The notes below the pieces were generated by a model. It had not been told where the DNA came from. It was given only the letters and a program-made list of their open reading frames with translations, and ran no database searches. A program made the position numbers and the translations under genes. Shown piece after piece: positions 7,533-15,972 of a stretch of DNA of 39,283 nucleotides (position 1 is its first letter; each line of letters opens with the position of its first letter). This stretch comes from JBBTWG01 sp038062935 (GTDB taxonomy: Bacteria; Patescibacteriota; Gracilibacteria; UBA1369; UBA12463): assembly GCA_038062935.1 (NCBI GenBank), contig JBBTWG010000023.1, forward strand, positions 1-39,283. Direction: 5' to 3'.

Positions 7533-7814
7533 ATGATTGTACATTTTCGATGTTCGCAAACTGCAAAAATATTTCGGAGAGAATGCTCAAGAAAATTCCC
7601 TCCTGAAATTCAAAAAGTGGCTTTGCGTAAGCTCTGGATGATTGATGCAACTTATGTTCTCAGCGATCTTCGGATACCGCCTTCTAATCACCTTGAAGCC
7701 CTTCGTGGCTCTCTCGAAGGTCGCTACAGCATTCGCATCAATCGACAATGGAGAGTCTGCTTCCGTTGGAGTAATGGGAATGCTTATAACGTCGAAATTG
7801 TTGATTATCATTAA
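7533..7814 (+). CDS. higB: HigB-type toxin (RelE superfamily mRNA interferase)
   Basis: A 93-aa toxin of the plasmid-maintenance killer (HigB) family. Diagnostic pieces are present in order: a central ATYVLSDLRIPPSNHLEALRG, then GRYSIRINRQWRVCFRW and the C-terminal NVEIVDYH, which matches the family end almost exactly. HigB toxins cleave mRNA on the ribosome. It precedes the antitoxin gene by 12 bp, the gene order typical for higBA (toxin first). I chose the ATG at 7533 because it directly follows the operator repeats and starts the conserved MIVHF. Confidence 0.95.
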   Translation: MIVHFRCSQTAKIFRRECSRKFPPEIQKVALRKLWMIDATYVLSDLRIPPSNHLEALRGSLEGRYSIRINRQWRVCFRWSNGNAYNVEIVDYH

Positions 7815-7826
7815 CTCCTTGTCACT

Positions 7827-8129
7827 ATGCCATCAAAAAAAATCATTGCGGTGCATCCTGGAGAAATTCTGGAAGAAGAATTCCTCAAACCTTTTCATCT
7901 GTCTCAATATCGCCTTGCAAAAGACATCGCTGTGCCGCCGAGACGGATCAATGAAATTGTCCATGGACTGCGAGCGGTGAGTGTCGATACGGCGCTGCGG
8001 TTGGCGCGATATTTTGGGAATTCTCCGGAGTTTTGGATGAATTTGCAGGCGCGATATGATTTGGAAATTCAGAAAGATATTCTGTCGGGACAATTGAAGA
8101 AAATTCCTGTTATTTCGGCTTTGAGATGA
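7827..8129 (+). CDS. higA: HigA-type antitoxin
   Basis: A 100-aa XRE-family antitoxin. It begins with the family hallmark HPGEILEEEFLKP, followed by a helix-turn-helix (SQYRLAKDIAVPPRRINEIV), then TALRLARYFGNSPEFWMNLQ, which is the standard HigA dimer region. It should neutralise HigB and repress the operon through the repeats at 7499-7530. It is co-transcribed with higB and ends in TGA, which confirms standard UGA stop usage in this genome. Confidence 0.95.
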   Translation: MPSKKIIAVHPGEILEEEFLKPFHLSQYRLAKDIAVPPRRINEIVHGLRAVSVDTALRLARYFGNSPEFWMNLQARYDLEIQKDILSGQLKKIPVISALR

Positions 8130-8142
8130 TTTTGCATTCAAT

Positions 8143-8170
8143 TTGCGTTCCTAGATTTTTTTTGTATACT
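8143..8170 (+). promoter_or_regulatory. Promoter of ppdK
   Basis: TTGCGT (8143-8148), 16-nt spacer, TATACT (8165-8170). Start expected near 8177, giving a leader of about 24 nt without a Shine-Dalgarno. Confidence 0.65.
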
Positions 8171-8200
8171 GCGTTCGCAGTCTCCTATAACTTCTTCAAT

Positions 8201-10858
8201 ATGGCTTCTATGGCTACTTCTTTGAAGCACAGAGAACCGATCGGCTCTCATGTGCGTCCTTTGTCGTGCATCCTGGCTTTCGAGGAAGGGGATCGGAGTA
8301 TGAAGGCCTTGCTCGGCGGAAAAGGCGCGAATCTCGCGGAAATGACGAATCTGGGTCTTCCGGTGCCTCCGGGGTTTACGATTACGACGGAGGTGTGTGA
8401 TTTTTATTTGAAGAATCGTTCGTATCCGGAAGGGTTTTCTGAAATTCTGGAAGAGAAGCTTGCTGCACTCGAGACAAAAATGGGGAAAAAACTGGGAGAT
8501 GCGGAGGATCCTTTGCTTGTGTCGGTGCGGAGTGGTGCGGCGGTTTCGATGCCGGGGATGATGGATACGATTCTCAATTTGGGATTGAATGATGCGACGG
8601 TGGCTGGACTTGCAGCTCGTACGAATAATGAACGATTTGCCTGGGATTGTTATCGACGGTTTATTCAGATGTATTCGAATGTGGTACTCAACGTGCATCA
8701 CGATTTTTTTGAGGAGGCACTGAGTGCTGCGAAAGCGAAATGCGAAGTGCGTTTGGATACGGATTTGATGGTGGAGGATTTGAAAATGCTCGTCGTGGAG
8801 TACAAAAAAATTGTGAAAGAGCATGGCAAGGTAGAATTTCCAAGTGATCCGCGAGAACAGCTGAAAGGCGCAGTGGAAGCGGTTTTTCGATCTTGGAATA
8901 ATGATCGTGCGATCATGTATCGACGGATTCATCATTTGACGCATGTGTCCGGGACGGCAGCGAATGTGCAGTCAATGGTGTTCGGCAATATGGGCGAAAT
9001 GTCAGGAACGGGCGTGGCTTTCACGCGCAATCCTTCCACGGGCGAGAAAGTTTTTTATGGAGAATTTCTCATCAATGCGCAGGGAGAAGATGTGGTCGCA
9101 GGAATTCGCACTCCAGAGCCAGTTTCGGCGATGGAGAAGGTGCTTCCACAGGCGTACGCGCAGCTGATGGAGATCCAGTCGACGTTGGAAAAACATTATC
9201 GGGATATGCAAGATATCGAATTTACTGTGGAGAATGGTCGACTTTTCATGTTGCAAACGCGCAGTGGAAAACGCACGGCACATGCAGCGATCAAGATTGC
9301 GGTGGATTTGGTGAATGAAGGTTTGCTGACGCCAAATGAAGCGTTGATGAAAATTGATCCGTACTCTTTGTCGCAACTTTTCCATCCGCGTTTGGATCCG
9401 AAAGCGGAGAAAAAAGTCGTGGCGCGTGGGCTTCCGGCGAGTCCTGGAGCTGCGTCTGGTCGTGTGGTTTTCACGGCGGAAGATGCGGTGGAGTGGGTTT
9501 TGAAAAATGAAAAAGTGATCCTCGTACGTCGGGAAACGAGTCCGGAGGATATTCAGGGAATGCATGTTTCTCAGGGAATTTTGACATCGACGGGCGGACT
9601 TTCTAGTCATGCGGCGGTCGTGGCGCGGGGCATGGGAACACCATGCATCGCGGGGTGCAGTGCGATTACGGTGCAGCCTGCGCGAAAGAAAATTATCATT
9701 GGGGAATTGGAAATTTCGGAAGGGGATTTCGTGACTTTGGACGGCAGTACGGGCGAAGTGATGCTCGGTCAGGTGAAGATGATTCCGCCGACGGTGACGC
9801 CGGATTTGGACATCGTGCTCGGGTGGGCGGACAAGGCGCGACGACTGCATGTGCGTGCGAATGCGGACACGCCGGAGGACGCGGCGAAAGCGCGGGAATT
9901 TGGAGCAGAAGGAATTGGATTGTGTCGCACAGAGCATATGTTTTTCCAAGAAGGTCGCATCCAGTCGGTTCGTGAAATGATTTTGGCGCGCGATGTGGAT
10001 GCTCGAAAGAAAGCTCTCGCAAAACTTCTGCCGATGCAGCGCGAAGACTTCGTTGGGATTTTGCGTGTGATGAACGGATTTCCGGTGACGATTCGTTTGC
10101 TGGATCCACCGTTGCATGAATTTTTGCCAAATAAAGAAGATCAGATTGCGGCACTTGCTGAGGAGTTTGGCATTTCTCTGGATGCAGTGAAGAGCATTGC
10201 TTCCAATCTCCATGAGGTCAATCCGATGCTCGGGCATCGTGGATGTCGTCTCGCGGTGACGTATCCGGAGATTTATGAAATGCAGGTGGAGGCTATTATT
10301 CTGGCATGTATTGATGTGCGAAAAGAAGGCGTGGTGATTTATCCTGAGATCGAAATGCCACTGATTGCGAATGCGAATGAGATGAAATTTCTGCGAGAGC
10401 TTGCGGAAAATGTGATTGCGAAATATCGTCCGCAAATTGATTTCGAATACAAAATCGGTGCGATGTTGGAACTGCCACGAGCGTGTCTGACGGCCGATGC
10501 GATTACGCCGTATGCGGATTTTTTCTCTTTTGGAACGAATGATTTGACTCAGACAACCTATGGAATTTCGCGTGATGATGTTGGGAAATTTATGAATGCG
10601 TACATCGAAAAAGGCCTCCTAGAACGCGATCCGAGCGAGTCGATCGACGTCGCGGGTGTCGGCGAACTCATGAAAATTGCTGTGTCAAAAGCACGAAGTA
10701 TTTCTGGGAATATTGACATCGGCATTTGCGGAGAACACGGCGGAGAATCGGCGAGCGTGGAATTCTGTCACGCGATTGGGCTCAATTATGTGAGCTGCTC
10801 AACATATCGCGTGATTGGTGCGCGAGTTGCGGCCGGGAGGGCTGCGATCAACGTGTGA
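8201..10858 (+). CDS. ppdK: Pyruvate, phosphate dikinase
   Basis: Catalyses the reversible conversion of pyruvate, ATP and phosphate to PEP, AMP and PPi, a key step at the bottom of glycolysis in fermentative bacteria that use PPi. The 885-aa length is normal. The N-terminal ATP-grasp domain carries the GGKGANLAEMTNLGLPVPPGF start and the SVRSGAAVSMPGMMDT loop. The swivelling domain has the phosphorylated His at about residue 470 in GGLSSHAAVVARGMG, and the C-terminal PEP/pyruvate barrel carries GTEGIGLCRTEHMF-like sequence and the catalytic Cys at about 866 in YVSCSTYR. The ATG at 8201 is chosen because the promoter -10 lies at 8165-8170. The stop codon falls inside heptamer repeat R1. Confidence 0.97.
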   Translation: MASMATSLKHREPIGSHVRPLSCILAFEEGDRSMKALLGGKGANLAEMTNLGLPVPPGFTITTEVCDFYLKNRSYPEGFSEILEEKLAALETKMGKKLGDAEDPLLVSVRSGAAVSMPGMMDTILNLGLNDATVAGLAARTNNERFAWDCYRRFIQMYSNVVLNVHHDFFEEALSAAKAKCEVRLDTDLMVEDLKMLVVEYKKIVKEHGKVEFPSDPREQLKGAVEAVFRSWNNDRAIMYRRIHHLTHVSGTAANVQSMVFGNMGEMSGTGVAFTRNPSTGEKVFYGEFLINAQGEDVVAGIRTPEPVSAMEKVLPQAYAQLMEIQSTLEKHYRDMQDIEFTVENGRLFMLQTRSGKRTAHAAIKIAVDLVNEGLLTPNEALMKIDPYSLSQLFHPRLDPKAEKKVVARGLPASPGAASGRVVFTAEDAVEWVLKNEKVILVRRETSPEDIQGMHVSQGILTSTGGLSSHAAVVARGMGTPCIAGCSAITVQPARKKIIIGELEISEGDFVTLDGSTGEVMLGQVKMIPPTVTPDLDIVLGWADKARRLHVRANADTPEDAAKAREFGAEGIGLCRTEHMFFQEGRIQSVREMILARDVDARKKALAKLLPMQREDFVGILRVMNGFPVTIRLLDPPLHEFLPNKEDQIAALAEEFGISLDAVKSIASNLHEVNPMLGHRGCRLAVTYPEIYEMQVEAIILACIDVRKEGVVIYPEIEMPLIANANEMKFLRELAENVIAKYRPQIDFEYKIGAMLELPRACLTADAITPYADFFSFGTNDLTQTTYGISRDDVGKFMNAYIEKGLLERDPSESIDVAGVGELMKIAVSKARSISGNIDIGICGEHGGESASVEFCHAIGLNYVSCSTYRVIGARVAAGRAAINV

Positions 10859-10882
10859 CATTTGACTTGTGACGTGTGACTT
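10855..10882. repeat. Heptamer repeat R1, copy b
   Basis: Four units: GTGACAT, TTGACTT, GTGACGT, GTGACTT. The TGA stop of ppdK (10856-10858) is part of the first unit. The copy lies between the convergent ends of ppdK and the small minus-strand gene. Confidence 0.8.
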
Positions 10883-10884
10883 TT

Positions 10885-11094
10885 TCACTCTTCTCCTGTT
10901 TCTGCTTGGGGCTTTACTCTTTCTCTGGCTGCTTTTAGTGCCCTCAATATCTCGCTCACTTCTTCATCAGTTAGCGATGAACTCGGCAAGTCTGCTTTCG
11001 ACCGACTTGCTTTCGCGAGTATCGCAAGCTCTTTGGCGGTGAATTTCTGCTTGGGTTGATCTAATTCATCGGTCTTTTGATCTTCTTTTCCCAT
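10885..11094 (-). CDS. Small hydrophilic protein, unrecognised
   Basis: A 69-aa, highly charged protein with no membrane segment. The last half (SLTDEEVSEILRALKAARERV) is predicted as one or two amphipathic helices. I do not recognise a family. It is supported as a gene by an almost perfect minus-strand promoter (TTGACA, 16 nt, TATAAT at 11143-11170) about 50 bp upstream, which also separates it from the nadK group. It ends two bases from repeat R1b. Confidence 0.6.
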   Translation of the reverse strand: MGKEDQKTDELDQPKQKFTAKELAILAKASRSKADLPSSSLTDEEVSEILRALKAARERVKPQAETGEE

Positions 11095-11142
11095 GGGATT
11101 CTTGTTAGTGGATGCTATTTATTTCTTGTTTTCTGGCTCACT

Positions 11143-11170
11143 ATTATAATCCAATGTTTTTATTTGTCAA
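11143..11170 (-). promoter_or_regulatory. Consensus promoter of the small 69-aa gene
   Basis: On the minus strand TTGACA (11170-11165), 16-nt spacer, TATAAT (11148-11143). Leader length would be about 40 nt. A second TATAAT is readable on the plus strand at 11145-11150 but has no plus-strand gene. Confidence 0.75.
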
Positions 11171-11220
11171 TGTGGCAATGTAGTGTTGGGTCGTGTCTGG
11201 TGATGATGAGTTTCATGAAT

Positions 11221-11694
11221 TTAGGTTTCTAAAATACTGACTTTTTGTCCGAGGAGCTCCAGGAATTTGTGGAACATTTCTTTCGAAAGTTCGAGCGTTG
11301 CAGTGTTTCGGTTTGGATGGAAACCGACGATTTCGGCATTATGGACGTCTCTGTCGATGTAGACTTCGATTGATTTTTCCGTATCGTTGAGCAGACCAAA
11401 TGGTGAAACTGAACCAGGCTCCAGGTTTAATTTTTCTTTCATCGCTTCTGGACTGGCGAAACTCACTTTGGTTTCGCTGACGGTTTGGGCGAATTTCTTG
11501 AGATCGGTTCTCTTGTTTGCTGGCAAAATCACGAGAAAATACCTGCCGCTTTTCCCCTTTAGAAAAAGATTTTTGCAGGCGAGACCCGGGATGTGAGCGC
11601 AGTGAATTTCAGCTTCTTCACAGGTGAAAACCGCGGGATGCTCGTGGAGAACGGTGGTGATTTGGTGAAGTTCAAGGAACTGTTCGGGGGTCAT
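11221..11694 (-). CDS. YbaK/ProX-type aminoacyl-tRNA deacylase
   Basis: A 157-aa trans-editing enzyme of the YbaK/PrdX (ProXp) family, which hydrolyses mischarged tRNAs such as Ala-tRNAPro. Visible family motifs are CKNLFLKGKSGRYFLVILP with the conserved Lys, the FASPEAM segment, LEPGSVSPFGLLND and FHPNRNTATLELS. Length matches the stand-alone PrdX form. It lies ten bases after nadK on the same strand and is probably co-transcribed with it and the glycosyltransferase. Substrate specificity (Ala-tRNAPro most likely from the PrdX resemblance) is inference. Confidence 0.9.
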   Translation of the reverse strand: MTPEQFLELHQITTVLHEHPAVFTCEEAEIHCAHIPGLACKNLFLKGKSGRYFLVILPANKRTDLKKFAQTVSETKVSFASPEAMKEKLNLEPGSVSPFGLLNDTEKSIEVYIDRDVHNAEIVGFHPNRNTATLELSKEMFHKFLELLGQKVSILET

Positions 11695-11704
11695 AGTTTT
11701 TTAT

Positions 11705-12586
11705 TTACCATCGCAATTTTTCACTGAGCTGTTCCCAATATGTCTTCTCACCGATGCGGAGAAATTGCATGTTGTAGCGAGATTTTTTGATGAGGATGTG
11801 GTCGCCGCGCTGGACTTCGTGACTGACTTGGCCGTCGAGGGTGAGACGCATTTCGGCGTTGGTTTCGCTTTTTTTGAGCATTTCGATTTCGATGCGGCTG
11901 TTTTCGGAGACGACTATGGGGCGCAGAGAGAGATTGAGCGGACAGATGGGATTGATGATCATGCCGCAGATTTCGGGATGAAGGACTGGTCCGCTGGCGG
12001 AGAGTGAGTGACCGGTGGAGCCAGTGGGAGTTGCGATGATGAGGCCGTCGGCGCGCATGTCGAAGATTTTCTTGTCGTTGATTTTGATGTTCATTCCAAC
12101 GAGGCGCGGGAAACTGCCCTGGCTGATGACGGCTTCGTTGAGCGCTGTTCCAGTGAGTAATTCTTTTTTTCCACGGAAAAGTGCGACGGAGAGAACGGCA
12201 CGATGCTCAAGTGTGTAGTTGCCTTTTGCTATTTTTTGGAGTGCGCTTTTGAGTTTTTCTTTCCGAATTTCGGTCATAAATCCCAAATTTCCGGTGTTGA
12301 TCGGGAGGAGTTTCACGTTGCCAAATTCCGTGAGACGCGCGCTGCGAAGAACTGTTCCGTCGCCGCCGATCGTGATGAAAAAATCTACTTTTCCGACCAT
12401 TTTTTCGGCGGGCATGCCTTTTTTCCCGAGGGTTTCTGCGGTGTTTTCGTCGTAGACGATTTCAAATTTTGATTGCTCGAGAATTTTTGCAATGTCACGA
12501 AGTTCGTTGATTTTTTCGTGTTCGGTGGAGAGGCGCTTTTTTCCGAAGATGCCGAGGGTAAACTTGTGAAGTGTGATTTGTGGCAT
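11705..12586 (-). CDS. nadK: NAD kinase
   Basis: Phosphorylates NAD+ to NADP+ in the cytoplasm. The 293-aa product has the GGDGT ATP/polyphosphate motif (FFITIGGDGTVLRSAR), the INTGNLGFMTE segment, the NE pair (LNEAVIS) and the ADGLIIATPTGSTGHSLSAS NAD-binding loop. An in-frame extension to 12616 would add residues encoded by repeat R1 only, so I take the ATG at 12586 (MPQITLHKF). That start codon is itself part of a repeat unit (GTGGCAT). It sits between a glycosyltransferase gene upstream and the deacylase gene downstream on the same strand. Confidence 0.96.
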   Translation of the reverse strand: MPQITLHKFTLGIFGKKRLSTEHEKINELRDIAKILEQSKFEIVYDENTAETLGKKGMPAEKMVGKVDFFITIGGDGTVLRSARLTEFGNVKLLPINTGNLGFMTEIRKEKLKSALQKIAKGNYTLEHRAVLSVALFRGKKELLTGTALNEAVISQGSFPRLVGMNIKINDKKIFDMRADGLIIATPTGSTGHSLSASGPVLHPEICGMIINPICPLNLSLRPIVVSENSRIEIEMLKKSETNAEMRLTLDGQVSHEVQRGDHILIKKSRYNMQFLRIGEKTYWEQLSEKLRW

Positions 12587-12630
12587 GTGACTTGGGGAAC
12601 TTGTGACATTTGACATGTGACTTGTGACTT
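12573..12630. repeat. Heptamer repeat R1, copy c
   Basis: Units GTGATTT, GTGGCAT, GTGACTT, a nine-base spacer, then GTGACAT, TTGACAT, GTGACTT, GTGACTT, followed by AGGAATT, which resembles a unit of the other heptamer family R2. It fills the gap between the glycosyltransferase stop and the nadK start and contributes both codons. Confidence 0.8.
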
Positions 12631-13702
12631 AGGAATTGAAGAGATTTTTTAATTTTTCGGCGCTGATTTTCCAGGAGAATTTTTCGGCTTGCTTGAGGCC
12701 TTTTTCGATCAGCTCTTTTCGGAGAGATTCGCTGTTGGCGAGTGTTTCTATTTTTTCTGCTAATTCATTTTCGTCGTTTGGATTGATGAGGAGCCCTGCG
12801 TCGCCGACGACTTCTGGTATGGACGATGTGTTGCTCGCGATGATCGGACATCCGGATTTCATGGCTTCTACCAGTGGAATTCCGAAGCCTTCATAGAGCG
12901 ACGGAAAGATGAACATTTGCGCAGTATTATAGTAACGTACTAATTCTTCGCCGGAAATATATTCTTTGAAATAGATGCGGTTTGCACAGGTGGTGGCGCG
13001 CGCGGTGGCGAGGATTTTTTTGTATTTCCAGCCTTTTCCGCCGATGATCACGAGGTCGGCTTTTACTTTTGCTTTTTCGAAGGCGCGAATCAGGGTTGTG
13101 TAGTTTTTGCGCGGTTCGAGTGTGCCGACAGCGAGGAGGAGCTGATGATTGATAACTTCGAGATTATAACTTTTTGGCGTGAATTTTTCGCTGGCAGCGC
13201 AGGGGATGACTATTCCTTTTTCATTTTGGTTTCCGAATATTTTTTCGAGATCTTTTTTGGTGTTCTGCGAAACTGTTACGACTTTCCAGGCTTTTTTCAG
13301 GGCTTTTTTCAATGTGAGTTTTTCTATAATTTTTGCCTTTTGGTTATTGCCTTTTGGAAAAATCCACGCGACGAGGTCGTGGACGACGATAACAGTTTTC
13401 TGTTTTTTTGGCAGGAGCGCCGGGATGATGAAGCTTGTTGGCGCGAAAAAAATATCAGGTTTTTCTCGACGAATCTCGCGCGCAACTTTCCAATGCCACC
13501 AGAATGATTTGGCTTGAACGACGCGGATTTCTGCGTTTTTGAATTGTTGCCACTCTGTGGAGTCGACGGGTTCGTCGGCATAGAGAATAAAATGATCGGC
13601 TTGATTTTGCTGTAAAAGCGCTCTGACGATTTCGAAAGTATACCAACCTTTTCCGGCTTTCTTTTTTTTCACGGCTTCGCGAATGTCGATGGAAATTCTC
13701 AT
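12629..13702 (-). CDS. GT4-type glycosyltransferase
   Basis: A 357-aa GT-B fold glycosyltransferase of family 4. The C-terminal nucleotide-sugar domain shows LLAVGTLEPRKNYTTLIRAF, the loop FIFPSLYEGFGIPLVEAM with the E-x7-E motif, and GCPIIASNTSSIPEVVGDAG. The N-terminal half begins with the acceptor-domain strand MRISIDIREAV and a Gly-rich turn (AGKGWYTFEIV). It is cytoplasmic or membrane-associated and would transfer a sugar from a nucleotide donor during envelope polysaccharide synthesis; the exact sugar cannot be read. It is first in the minus-strand group with nadK and the deacylase and is divergent from the membrane protein at 13740. Confidence 0.93.
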   Translation of the reverse strand: MRISIDIREAVKKKKAGKGWYTFEIVRALLQQNQADHFILYADEPVDSTEWQQFKNAEIRVVQAKSFWWHWKVAREIRREKPDIFFAPTSFIIPALLPKKQKTVIVVHDLVAWIFPKGNNQKAKIIEKLTLKKALKKAWKVVTVSQNTKKDLEKIFGNQNEKGIVIPCAASEKFTPKSYNLEVINHQLLLAVGTLEPRKNYTTLIRAFEKAKVKADLVIIGGKGWKYKKILATARATTCANRIYFKEYISGEELVRYYNTAQMFIFPSLYEGFGIPLVEAMKSGCPIIASNTSSIPEVVGDAGLLINPNDENELAEKIETLANSESLRKELIEKGLKQAEKFSWKISAEKLKNLFNS

Positions 13703-13705
13703 TTC

Positions 13706-13733
13706 TTTACTTTTTTATGCTTCCTGCTATGAT
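13706..13733 (+). promoter_or_regulatory. Promoter giving a leaderless transcript
   Basis: TTTACT (13706-13711), 16 nt, then extended -10 TGC-TATGAT (13725-13733). The ATG starts six bases after the -10 box, so transcription should start at or next to the A of ATG. Confidence 0.65.
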
Positions 13734-13739
13734 TTTTGT

Positions 13740-14327
13740 ATGCCACAAAAGCGACTTGGTCAATACATTTATGAGCTTTCTTTCGCGCAGAAAATGGTGA
13801 TGGCTGGTGGATTTCTCGCAGCAATCAGCGTTTTTATGCCGTGGTATCAGGATTTAGATCGATTTAATACGGGTTTTGAATTTTATGGAATTACCGGGCC
13901 ACTCTATCTCGTGGGACTGTTTTTTTTGGCTACGGGGGCACTGATTCTCGGAAGCCTCTTTGTGGCGAGTGTTCGTGACAAGATTAAAAAACTTGGTTTT
14001 CAATTGTCGCATTTTTATAGTCTTTCTGCTGGATTTTTGGGGTTTCTTTTTGTTCTTACGAATTCTGTGTATTTTCATGAAAACTTTGGTGTCAATATTA
14101 CCGAAAAAGCTTTTCGTTTTGGTATGGTTTTCGCGGTGGTAGGAATTTTTTCACTTTTTGTGGGAAGTGTTTTTCTCGGCCGCGAGAGGCCGAAAACGAC
14201 GAGTAGCGATCTCTTCGGAGAGAGCCTTGATGAAGTTTTGGAACAGCGACCTTCGCGTGAGCATCAAACTTTAACTGAAATGCCTCACGAAAAATCGACT
14301 GCAGAACAAGGAAAAATTGATCTTTAA
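13740..14327 (+). CDS. Four-helix membrane protein, unrecognised
   Basis: A 195-aa protein with four clear hydrophobic segments (about 18-35, 55-78, 90-112, 122-145) and a charged, probably cytoplasmic tail of about 45 residues. No known family recognised. I chose the ATG at 13740 because an extended -10 promoter ends six bases before it; the longer frame to 13683 would overlap the divergent glycosyltransferase start. The next gene (zinc-ribbon protein) begins six bases after its stop, so they are likely an operon. Confidence 0.75.
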   Translation: MPQKRLGQYIYELSFAQKMVMAGGFLAAISVFMPWYQDLDRFNTGFEFYGITGPLYLVGLFFLATGALILGSLFVASVRDKIKKLGFQLSHFYSLSAGFLGFLFVLTNSVYFHENFGVNITEKAFRFGMVFAVVGIFSLFVGSVFLGRERPKTTSSDLFGESLDEVLEQRPSREHQTLTEMPHEKSTAEQGKIDL

Positions 14328-14333
14328 TTTTTT

Positions 14334-14546
14334 ATGAAAGAAGAACAACTTTGGAATACTGTCGTTTTTTACTGCAAAGACTGCGAAAGAATCGTGGACG
14401 TGGATCGTGCTGGGCGGAAATATGTTTATATGTGTAAAATTTGTCATACGAAAAATGTGGCTTTTGGAACGGAAAAAAGCATCCGTGGGTATTTCCATGT
14501 GGAAGACGAACCTGTGACTGAGGAACCTGTGACCAGTGACGTGTGA
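14334..14546 (+). CDS. Small zinc-ribbon protein
   Basis: A 70-aa protein with two Cys pairs, CKDC at 14-17 and CKIC at 34-37, spaced as in a zinc ribbon. The fold suggests nucleic-acid or protein binding, but I do not recognise a named family. It follows the membrane protein by six bases. Its last eleven residues (PVTEEPVTSDV) and the TGA stop are encoded by heptamer repeat R1, so the C-terminus appears to have been created by repeat invasion or expansion. Confidence 0.75.
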   Translation: MKEEQLWNTVVFYCKDCERIVDVDRAGRKYVYMCKICHTKNVAFGTEKSIRGYFHVEDEPVTEEPVTSDV

Positions 14547-14556
14547 CATGTGACTT
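14514..14556. repeat. Heptamer repeat R1, copy d
   Basis: GTGACTG, an eight-base interruption, then GTGACCA, GTGACGT, GTGACAT and GTGACTT. It encodes the end of the zinc-ribbon protein and continues into the recA upstream region. Confidence 0.75.
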
Positions 14557-14649
14557 TTCTCACCAATGAGCCAGTTTATCTTTTTGTCATAAAGAATTTA
14601 AGAATATTTCATCTCCGAGTGCTATACAGTTTCTGTCAATGATAAACAC

Positions 14650-14679
14650 TTGACGGTGAGTGCATGCTCACCCTATCAT
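14650..14679 (+). promoter_or_regulatory. recA promoter with palindromic operator candidate
   Basis: TTGACG (14650-14655), 18-nt spacer, TATCAT (14674-14679). The spacer holds GGTGAG-N6-CTCACC (14655-14672), an inverted repeat placed between the two promoter boxes, as a LexA-type SOS box would be, although the sequence matches no SOS box I know. A TATAAT at 14687-14692 could be an alternative -10. Confidence 0.6.
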
Positions 14680-14714
14680 TGGCGCATATAATTATTTCTT
14701 ATCTTCTCTTTTCT

Positions 14715-15809
14715 ATGACGCAAAAAACGCTCAAAGATGCTGAAAAACCAGCAGAAAAGGCGAAAACTTTTACGATCGATCCAGAGAAAAAACGTGTCCT
14801 CGATTTGGCAGTTTCTCAGATCGAAAAGGATTTCGGAAAAGGTTCTATTATGAGACTTGGTGCAGCTGATCGCGTGGCGATCGAGACAATTCCTACGGGT
14901 TCTCTTTCTCTCGATATCGCGCTCGGTGGTGGAATTCCTCGTGGTCGTGTAGTTGAAATTTATGGCCCAGAAAGCTCAGGCAAAACGACACTTTCGCTCC
15001 ATATCATTGCAGAAGCTCAGAAGCGCGCCGGTCAAGTGGCGTTCATCGATGCCGAACATGCTTTGGATCCAGAATATGCTCGAAAAATTGGTGTGGATCT
15101 CGACAATTTGCTTATTTCTCAGCCTGATAGTGGAGAACAGGCGCTGGAGATTGTGGAGACGCTCGTACGCTCAAATGCGGTGGATGTGATCGTGGTGGAC
15201 TCAGTAGCGGCACTCACACCTCGTGCAGAAATTGAGGGTGAAATGGGCGACCCACAGATGGGTCTCCAGGCAAGACTTATGTCGCAGGCTCTTCGAAAAT
15301 TGACAGCGACGATCGGAAAAACGAAAACAACAGTCATTTTCTTGAACCAGCTTCGCATGAAAATTGGCGTGGTTTTCGGCAATCCAGAGACGACGACGGG
15401 TGGCAATGCGCTCAAATTCTATGCTTCGGTTCGTATGGAGATTCGTTCTTCGACGAAGATTGAGCAAGGAACTGGCGATGACAAGGAGTTCATTGGCGTT
15501 CGGGCTCGCGTGAAAGTCGTGAAAAACAAGATCGCTCCTCCTTTCAAAATTGCGGAATTCGATATCATGTACAACCGCGGTATTTCATACGTCGGCGATG
15601 TACTCGATTTAGCTTCAAAATATGAGATTGCTCGTAAATCAGGGGCGTTCTACAGCTATGGTGAAACAAAGCTGGGTCAAGGTCGGGATAGTGCCAAAGG
15701 CTTTTTAGCTACCAATCCGACTATTCTACGAGCTCTCGAGAAGGAAGTTCTCGAAAAAGTGAAGCAGCTTCAAACGGCTTCAGAGAGCCAAGGGTCAATG
15801 GTGACATAA
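14715..15809 (+). CDS. recA: Recombinase RecA
   Basis: Central recombinase for homologous recombination, repair and natural transformation; forms ATP-dependent filaments on ssDNA in the cytoplasm. The 364-aa product has the N-terminal oligomerisation helix (KKRVLDLAVSQIEKDFGKGSI), Walker A GPESSGKTT at about 84-92, the VIVVDSVAALTPRAEIEGEMG segment with loop L1, and loop L2 around NPETTTGGNALKFYASVR. The ATG at 14715 is preferred; the frame extends to 14664 but that start overlaps the promoter. It is followed by two terminators and then by recX after 615 bp, although recA and recX are commonly adjacent. dprA and pilB in this window fit a transformation role. Confidence 0.98.
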   Translation: MTQKTLKDAEKPAEKAKTFTIDPEKKRVLDLAVSQIEKDFGKGSIMRLGAADRVAIETIPTGSLSLDIALGGGIPRGRVVEIYGPESSGKTTLSLHIIAEAQKRAGQVAFIDAEHALDPEYARKIGVDLDNLLISQPDSGEQALEIVETLVRSNAVDVIVVDSVAALTPRAEIEGEMGDPQMGLQARLMSQALRKLTATIGKTKTTVIFLNQLRMKIGVVFGNPETTTGGNALKFYASVRMEIRSSTKIEQGTGDDKEFIGVRARVKVVKNKIAPPFKIAEFDIMYNRGISYVGDVLDLASKYEIARKSGAFYSYGETKLGQGRDSAKGFLATNPTILRALEKEVLEKVKQLQTASESQGSMVT

Positions 15810-15813
15810 AATT

Positions 15814-15837
15814 TTCAGCTTTGTAAAGCTGAATTTT
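15814..15837 (+). terminator. recA terminator
   Basis: TTCAGCTT (15814-15821), loop TGTA, AAGCTGAA (15826-15833), then TTTT. It starts four bases after the recA stop. Confidence 0.8.
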
Positions 15838-15932
15838 CAGCTTTCAAGGGTGACTAGACCTACGAATTATGGCTAGTCAACACCATTTTCTCTTGATTTC
15901 TATCTGAGTTTTTGGGACAATCGCGAGTGCAG

Positions 15933-15972
15933 AGTCCGAGGATAAGTGAGTGAGGGTCCTCGGACTTTTTTT
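15933..15972 (+). terminator. Second strong terminator downstream of recA
   Basis: AGTCCGAGGA (15933-15942) pairs perfectly with TCCTCGGACT (15957-15966) and runs into seven T. Between this and the first terminator, TGACTAG (15851-15857) and CTAGTCA (15873-15879) form another inverted repeat. The presence of a second terminator suggests a short transcript may arise within 15840-15972, but I see no gene there. Confidence 0.75.

Noticed and set aside
9002..10435. Long minus-strand frame of 477 codons
   Set aside because: Lies antisense within ppdK, is Arg/His rich and resembles no protein; a shadow frame.
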